A stretch of DNA of 64,000 nt, taken from Bacteroidales bacterium. Lineage in GTDB: Bacteria > Bacteroidota > Bacteroidia > Bacteroidales > UBA932. The stretch covers positions 1 to 64,000 of the forward strand of contig JAGBSL010000019.1 in assembly GCA_017631875.1 (NCBI GenBank), in the 5' to 3' direction. Positions 58,932-64,000 of this stretch are shown here, in pieces (positions within the stretch are counted from its first letter, which is position 1; each line of letters begins with the position of its first letter). The position numbers and the translations under genes are program-made. The notes below the pieces were generated by a model. It was not told the DNA's origin. It saw only the letters and a list, made by a program, of their open reading frames with translations, and did no database searches.

Positions 58932-61900
58932 ATGCAAAGTAAAGGTGCAATCAGACTTGTAGCTATCCTGCTCATGCTCGCATCACTCTGGCAGCTTTCC
59001 TTCACACTCGTAAACAGTGTGCAGGAGAAGAAGGCAGTGAAGTATGCTGAGGCTAAGGCAGTAGCTGCAGAGAATTCAGCCGCTTTCAGCAAGGTGGCTG
59101 ACGTCGACAAGGCATTCTACATCGACTCTGTAAAGAAGGTCGCAAGCAGAATGTATATCGACTCGATTTCATCCGAGAAGATCTACCTCGGATACACTTA
59201 CAAGGAAGTACAGGCTAAGTCTATCAACCTTGGTCTCGACCTTAAGGGTGGTATGAACGTAATGCTCCAGGTACAGCTTGAGGACCTCGTAAGAGCCCTC
59301 TCGAAGAACAACCAGAGCGCAGAGTTCAACAATGCGATCGCTCTCGCAAAGGAGAATCAGAAGGACTCAAGAGAGGACTTCATCACTCTCTTCGCTGAGG
59401 CTTGGAAGGAGACTTCAAACGGTCTTCCTCTCGCACACGTTTTCGGAACTATCGACATGGTCGGCAAGATCGGCCCAGAGTCTACTGACGCTGAGGTTAT
59501 CGAGGTGATCAGAGCTGAGTCAGAGAGCGCAATCGCAAACTCATTCAACGTACTCAGAAACCGTATCGACCGTTTCGGTGTGACACAGCCGAACATCCAG
59601 AAGCTCGGAAACAGCGGACGTATCCTCGTAGAGCTTCCAGGTGTTAAGGAGCCTGAGCGTGTAAGAAAGCTCCTCCAGGGAACTGCATCACTCGAGTTCT
59701 GGCCAACATTCAACTATTCTGAGGTTAAGACTTATCTCGATGAGGCCAACGCTCTTCTCGCACAGATCGTTGTAGACGAGACTCCGGTTGTGGAGACTCC
59801 TGCAGCTGAGGCTGACTCTCTCCTCGCAGCAGAGCTCGAGCAGAACGCCGCTGAGGCTGAGCTCATGAAGCAGAACCCTCTCTATGCGGTTCTCGCTCCA
59901 GCACAGTTCGAGAGCGCATGCATCGGATATGCTCACTACTCAGATACATCAAAGGTAAACAAGTACCTCGCTATGCCACAGGTGAAGGCTCTCTTCCCAG
60001 CAGAGTTCAGACCTATGTGGACAGTTCACGCTTCAGGAATGGGCGAGAACATCTACGAGCTCGTAGCAATCAAGGCTGTCTCAGCTGACGGCAAGGCACC
60101 GCTCGACGGAGGTTATGTAACTGACGCACGCGTACAGTTCGGAACAACAGCAGGTACACCTGAGGTTTCTATGACAATGAACGGTGAGGGCGCCGGCATC
60201 TGGTCAAGACTCACTGGTGACAACGTAGGAAAGCAGATCGCTATCGTACTCGACGGCATGGTTTACTCTTATCCTAACGTAAACGGCAAGATCGACGGCG
60301 GTCAGTCACAGATCACAGGTAAGTTCTCCCTCGAGGAGGCTGAGGACCTTGCAAACGTCCTCAAGTCAGGTAAGCTCCCTGCACCTGCAACAATCATCCA
60401 GGAGCAGGTTGTAGGACCATCACTCGGAGCTGAGTCTATCAACGCAGGTATGATCTCATTCATCATCGCGTTCTTCCTCGTGCTCATCTACATGGTTATC
60501 TTCTACGCTGGCGCAGGTCTCGTGGCTGATATCGCACTCCTCTGCAACGTGGTTCTCCTCTTCGGCACCCTCGTTTCATTCGGTGCAGTCCTCACACTCC
60601 CTGGTATCGCCGGTCTCGTACTGACACTCGGTATGGCTGTGGACGCTAACGTGATCATCTACGAGCGCGTCAAGGAAGAGCTCCGCGCAGGCAAGGGCCT
60701 CAGCAAGGCAATCGCTGACGGTTACTCAAACGCTTACTCGGCTATCATCGACGGTCAGGTAACTACTCTCCTTACCGGTTTCGTTCTCTTCGCATTCGGT
60801 TCAGGTCCTGTACAGGGCTTCGCTACTACCCTCATCATCGGTATCATCACTTCAATGGTGACTTCGATCTTCATCACAAGACTCATCTTCGATGACAGAG
60901 TGGAGAAGGGCAAGAACGTAACATTCGACAACAAGTTCACAAGAAACTTCCTCCAGAATACTCACGTAGACTTCATCGGAAAGAAGAAGATCGCTTACAT
61001 CGTTTCAGGTGCGCTGATCCTCATCTCTATCCTCTCTATCGGCATCAAGGGCTTCACATATGGTGTTGACTTCACTGGTGGACGTACATATGTTGTAAGA
61101 TTCGACCAGCCTGCTGAGGTTGAGGCAGTTCGTGCTGCAGTTAACGCTGCATTCGACAACGCTGCTGCAAACGACGAGACCGTAGACAACTCTGCAGCTG
61201 AGGTAAAGCAGTTCGGTGGTGACAGCCAGATCAAGATCACTACTACTTATAAGGTAGACAACGAGGCTTCAGAGGTTGACACTGAGGTTGAGGGTATCCT
61301 CTACGAGGCACTCAAGGGCTTCTACGCTGAGGATCTCACTATCGAGGAGTTCACATCTACTCAGGACAACCCTAACGGTATCGTAAGCTCTGACAAGGTA
61401 GGTCCTACAATTGCGAACGACATCACAAGAGACGCATTCATCGCTGTGATCCTTGCCCTCATCGTGATCTTCGGTTACATCGCAATCCGTTTCAAGGGCT
61501 GGACTTGGGGTCTCGGTGGTGTTGCAGGTCTTGCACACACAGCACTCATCGTGATCGGATTCTTCTCGTTGTTCTCAGGCATCCTTCCATTCAGCCTTGA
61601 CATCGACCAGACATTCATCGCTGCTATCCTTACAATCATCGGTTACGCTATCAACGATACAGTGGTTATCTTCGACCGTATCCGTGAGTACAAGGAGATG
61701 CATCCTAAGGCTGACTTCAAGCAGAATGTGAACGAGGCTCTCAACAGCACTCTCTCACGTACAATGAATACATCACTCACAACTCTCGTGACTATGCTCG
61801 CTATCGCAATTTTCGGTGGTGAGGTGATCAGAGGTCTTGCAGTTGCATTGATTCTCGGTATCGTTATCGGTACTTACGCTTCAATCTTCATCGCAACCCC

Positions 61901-61949
61901 TATCATGTTCGACGTGACAAAGAAGGCCGAGAAGAAGGCTGAGAAGTAA
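58932..61949 (+). CDS. secDF: Protein translocase SecDF fusion
   Basis: 1005 residues. SecD part: first helix (~5-25), 'SINLGLDLKGGMNVMLQVQL', the P1 periplasmic domain, then 'GPSLGAESINAGMISFIIAF' and 'LGMAVDANVIIYERVKEELR'. SecF part: 'GVDFTGGRTYVVRFD', 'KVGPTIANDITRDA' and 'IIGYAINDTVVIFDRIREY'. The conserved Asp and Arg of the proton path are present. It uses the proton gradient to pull secreted proteins through SecYEG. Codons are strongly biased as in highly expressed genes. Confidence 0.97.
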   Translation: MQSKGAIRLVAILLMLASLWQLSFTLVNSVQEKKAVKYAEAKAVAAENSAAFSKVADVDKAFYIDSVKKVASRMYIDSISSEKIYLGYTYKEVQAKSINLGLDLKGGMNVMLQVQLEDLVRALSKNNQSAEFNNAIALAKENQKDSREDFITLFAEAWKETSNGLPLAHVFGTIDMVGKIGPESTDAEVIEVIRAESESAIANSFNVLRNRIDRFGVTQPNIQKLGNSGRILVELPGVKEPERVRKLLQGTASLEFWPTFNYSEVKTYLDEANALLAQIVVDETPVVETPAAEADSLLAAELEQNAAEAELMKQNPLYAVLAPAQFESACIGYAHYSDTSKVNKYLAMPQVKALFPAEFRPMWTVHASGMGENIYELVAIKAVSADGKAPLDGGYVTDARVQFGTTAGTPEVSMTMNGEGAGIWSRLTGDNVGKQIAIVLDGMVYSYPNVNGKIDGGQSQITGKFSLEEAEDLANVLKSGKLPAPATIIQEQVVGPSLGAESINAGMISFIIAFFLVLIYMVIFYAGAGLVADIALLCNVVLLFGTLVSFGAVLTLPGIAGLVLTLGMAVDANVIIYERVKEELRAGKGLSKAIADGYSNAYSAIIDGQVTTLLTGFVLFAFGSGPVQGFATTLIIGIITSMVTSIFITRLIFDDRVEKGKNVTFDNKFTRNFLQNTHVDFIGKKKIAYIVSGALILISILSIGIKGFTYGVDFTGGRTYVVRFDQPAEVEAVRAAVNAAFDNAAANDETVDNSAAEVKQFGGDSQIKITTTYKVDNEASEVDTEVEGILYEALKGFYAEDLTIEEFTSTQDNPNGIVSSDKVGPTIANDITRDAFIAVILALIVIFGYIAIRFKGWTWGLGGVAGLAHTALIVIGFFSLFSGILPFSLDIDQTFIAAILTIIGYAINDTVVIFDRIREYKEMHPKADFKQNVNEALNSTLSRTMNTSLTTLVTMLAIAIFGGEVIRGLAVALILGIVIGTYASIFIATPIMFDVTKKAEKKAEK

Positions 61950-61967
61950 TTCTTCAAAACATATATG

Positions 61968-62001
61968 ATAAAGCGCTCCTGATCGGGGCGCTTTATTTTT
62001 T
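61968..62001 (+). terminator. Terminator of secDF
   Basis: ATAAAGCGC (61968-61976) pairs with GCGCTTTAT (61988-61996), followed by TTTTTT. Confidence 0.92.
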
Positions 62002-62068
62002 CCTTTTGCAACGTTATCCTCCCTTTTTACATCTTTACAGTATTCTTGAAACTTAAATCAACTACATC

Positions 62069-62470
62069 ATGAAAAGATTTTTAATCCTGACAGCCCTTAT
62101 GGCAGTCCTCGGTCTCACTTCATGTGAGAAAGAACCTTCAAAAGCTATCGTCGGTACATGGGAGGCCACAACAGTAGAGATGAGTATTTCCGGAATGAAG
62201 ATGGAAATGGATATTACCGAGATGGGAAGCAAAATGAAAATCACATTCAAGGACAACGGTACGGCAACAATTACAGAAACTTCAGAAGAAGAATCAATGA
62301 GTATGGATTTCTCATACTCAGTTGAAGGAAACACTCTCATACTGGAAGCTGAAGGGGATTTAGCTGAAATTCCTATCACAATAGAAAAGGACCACATGAC
62401 ATGGACCATGGACGGAGAGATGCTTGATGAACCTGGCGCCAATATCGTCATACATTTCGAAAAGATTTAG
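62069..62470 (+). CDS. Lipocalin-like small lipoprotein
   Basis: 133 residues. Lipobox 'LGLTSCEKE' (Cys ~19), then 'IVGTWEATTVEM', 'ITFKDNGTATI', 'YSVEGNTLILE' and 'DHMTWTMDGE', the lipocalin-type pattern frequent in Bacteroidota lipoproteins. Many Met residues in the strands. Function unknown. Single-gene unit with its own terminator. Confidence 0.8.
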   Translation: MKRFLILTALMAVLGLTSCEKEPSKAIVGTWEATTVEMSISGMKMEMDITEMGSKMKITFKDNGTATITETSEEESMSMDFSYSVEGNTLILEAEGDLAEIPITIEKDHMTWTMDGEMLDEPGANIVIHFEKI

Positions 62471-62497
62471 TGACGCTCCGACATGTTGAAAACTTTT

Positions 62498-62542
62498 CCC
62501 TCTGACTGACAAGAAGTTGTCTTCAGAGGGATTTTTATTTTT
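62498..62542 (+). terminator. Terminator of the lipocalin-like gene
   Basis: CCCTCTGA (62498-62505) pairs with TCAGAGGG (62523-62530), inner GACAA/TTGTC, followed by TTTTTATTTTT. Confidence 0.9.
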
Positions 62543-62571
62543 GATAGGGTGATGAAGATTAATTATCTTTG
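62541..62571 (+). promoter_or_regulatory. Promoter of dnaE
   Basis: TTG (62541-62543), 20-bp spacer, TATCTTTG (62564-62571), 20 nt before the dnaE ATG. Confidence 0.75.
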
Positions 62572-62591
62572 TCATCCTTAAAAAACAGCTT

Positions 62592-64000
62592 ATGTCATTC
62601 GTCCATCTTCACGTCCATACACAGTATTCCATTCTTGACGGCCAGGCGGCCATCGGTGACCTTTTCGCAAGGGCAAAGGAGCTCGGCATGCCGGCTCTGG
62701 CGATCACCGACCATGGAAACATGTACGGTGTAAAGGAGTTCCTGAAGGTGGCGAAGAAGTTCCCTGAGGTAAAGCCTATCATCGGCTGCGAGATATATGT
62801 GACACGTCACTATGACCATAAGCTCAAGGATAAGGACCACAGAGGCTACTATCACCTCATCCTCCTGGCGAAGAACTACAACGGCTACAAGAACCTCATG
62901 AAGATATGTTCTACAGGACATATCGAGGGTAAGTATTATGAGAAGCCGCGAGTGAGCCACGAGATCGTCGAGATGTACTCGCAGGACCTCGTATGCTGCT
63001 CGGCATGTATCGCCGGAGAGATTCCGAGAGCGATCATCGCGGGCGACATGGACGGCGCAATGAAGGCGATCGAATGGCACAAGAAGGTCTTCGGAGAGGA
63101 CTACTATCTCGAGGTACAGCAGCATAAGACCCTTGTTCCCGGACAGTCTCAGGAAGTATATGAGAGACAGCTGATCGCCAATGCCGGAATATACGAACTG
63201 GCGGAAAAGACCGGAACCAAGGTCGTGGCGACCAACGACGTGCACTTCGTGCGTAAGGAGGACAGCCAGGCGCATGACAGACTGATCTGTCTTACAACCA
63301 ATACATTCGTGGATGACCCGGACCGCATGAGATATACCCAACAGGAGTATCTCAAGAGCGAGGAGGAGATGGCGGAAATGTTCTATGACCATCTTGAGAC
63401 GCTCAGCAACACACTTGAGGTTGCAGACAAGATCGAGAGCTTCAAGGTGGACAAGGATCCTATTCTCCCGAAGTTCGACCTTCCTGCGGACTTCCTCGCA
63501 GATATAGATACATACCTAGAGAAATATAAGGACATCATCGACGAGGGACGCTGCGACAAGAACGGAAACGAGCGCGGCGAGGAGTTCTGTAACTCGGTAG
63601 CTTATCTGTGTCACCTTACATATAAGGGTGCACACTGGAGATACGGAGACACGCTGACCGACGAGCAGGCAGAGCGCATCGAGTTCGAGCTCAAGACCAT
63701 CTGCAAGATGGGATTCCCGGACTACTTCCTCATCGTGCAGGATTTCATCGCTGCAGCGCGTTCCGAGGGCATTTCAGTGGGTCCGGGCCGTGGATCTGCC
63801 GCGGGTTCTGCCGTTGCATACTGCCTGAAGATCACCAACATTGACCCTATCAAGTACGACCTCCTCTTCGAGCGATTCCTCAACCCGGACCGTATCAACA
63901 TGCCGGATGTGGATATCGACTTCGACGATGACGGACGCTACCGCGTGTTCCAGTACATTGAGGAGAAATACGGAAAGGACCACATCTCGCATGTGATCAC
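62592..64000 (+). CDS. dnaE: DNA polymerase III alpha subunit, 5' part (runs off the window)
   Basis: The open frame starts at ATG 62592 (MSFVHLHVHTQYSILDG) and is still open at the right edge, 469 codons later. PHP domain motifs ('HLHVHTQYS', 'ITDHGNMYG', 'IIGCEIYV') are followed by the palm region with 'SVGPGRGSAAGSAVAYCL' and the catalytic Asp pair in 'MPDVDIDFDDDGR'. It is the replicative polymerase. The remaining ~750 residues lie outside the window. Confidence 0.96.
   Translation, partial: MSFVHLHVHTQYSILDGQAAIGDLFARAKELGMPALAITDHGNMYGVKEFLKVAKKFPEVKPIIGCEIYVTRHYDHKLKDKDHRGYYHLILLAKNYNGYKNLMKICSTGHIEGKYYEKPRVSHEIVEMYSQDLVCCSACIAGEIPRAIIAGDMDGAMKAIEWHKKVFGEDYYLEVQQHKTLVPGQSQEVYERQLIANAGIYELAEKTGTKVVATNDVHFVRKEDSQAHDRLICLTTNTFVDDPDRMRYTQQEYLKSEEEMAEMFYDHLETLSNTLEVADKIESFKVDKDPILPKFDLPADFLADIDTYLEKYKDIIDEGRCDKNGNERGEEFCNSVAYLCHLTYKGAHWRYGDTLTDEQAERIEFELKTICKMGFPDYFLIVQDFIAAARSEGISVGPGRGSAAGSAVAYCLKITNIDPIKYDLLFERFLNPDRINMPDVDIDFDDDGRYRVFQYIEEKYGKDHISHVI

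Overview
The window comes from a bacterium of the phylum Bacteroidota, most likely order Bacteroidales. The evidence is the promoter grammar (TTG, 19-20 bp spacer, TAnnTTTG) in front of many genes, the near absence of Shine-Dalgarno sequences, and families largely confined to the phylum (DUF4294, DUF4270, DUF3098, GT5-only glycogen synthase, LptE/SecG operon, FloA/NfeD pair). The genus cannot be fixed from sequence alone.

Left part (1-34 kb): mostly housekeeping genes, unusually arranged. The S10/spc ribosomal protein cluster is in two pieces: rplC-D-W-B-rpsS-rplV-rpsC (15.5 to 11.7 kb) and rplP-rpmC-rpsQ-rplN-rplX (1.3 kb to the left edge). About 10.4 kb of unrelated genes lies between them (DUF4294, lpxH, uppP, DUF3098, ftsX, GT5, DUF4270, acpP, pnuC, uvrC, a TlpA-like thioredoxin). 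Each piece has its own consensus promoter, the first ends in a terminator, and rpsJ is not in front of rplC. Then come a GH3 beta-glucosidase, a cdaA-mutS2-lipoprotein-yraN-manC-yqeY run, a clpB without N-domain and with a palindromic repeat inserted in frame, the operon of an NtrC-type regulator, lptE, a TPR-like gene and secG, an abundant-looking TPR lipoprotein, rmuC, ybaK, and a secreted PHP-domain protein with an AraC regulator.

Middle part (34.6-53.3 kb): an accessory island, nearly all on the plus strand. It holds a small regulator divergent from a membrane-anchored Hanks-type kinase, a strong palindromic promoter with a long rod-like structured leader RNA, four paralogous small proteins built from a duplicated ~45-residue module, a coiled-coil peptide, a pyroglutamyl-peptidase-like enzyme, a membrane protein with a BspA-type repeat, a TerB-like fragment, a KAP-type P-loop NTPase and an outer-membrane barrel. 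Next are three paralogous six-helix voltage-sensor channels whose pore carries an Asp-Pro-Gly-Gly motif in place of the potassium filter and which have a large soluble C-terminal domain, with an M20/M42-like metallopeptidase between the first two. Small basic and lipoprotein genes and an ECF sigma/membrane partner/GIN-domain trio close it. No function for the whole is established here. A sensing or stress/defence membrane system is the best inference and the main candidate for something undescribed.

Right part (53.3-64 kb): a short, self-contained transcription unit with a predicted pseudoknotted leader and a 47-residue basic peptide, tRNA-Ser(GCU), and a REP-associated-type transposase between two related palindromes. 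Core genes follow: floA-nfeD and a SPOR-domain protein, secDF, a lipocalin-like lipoprotein, and the start of dnaE running off the right edge.
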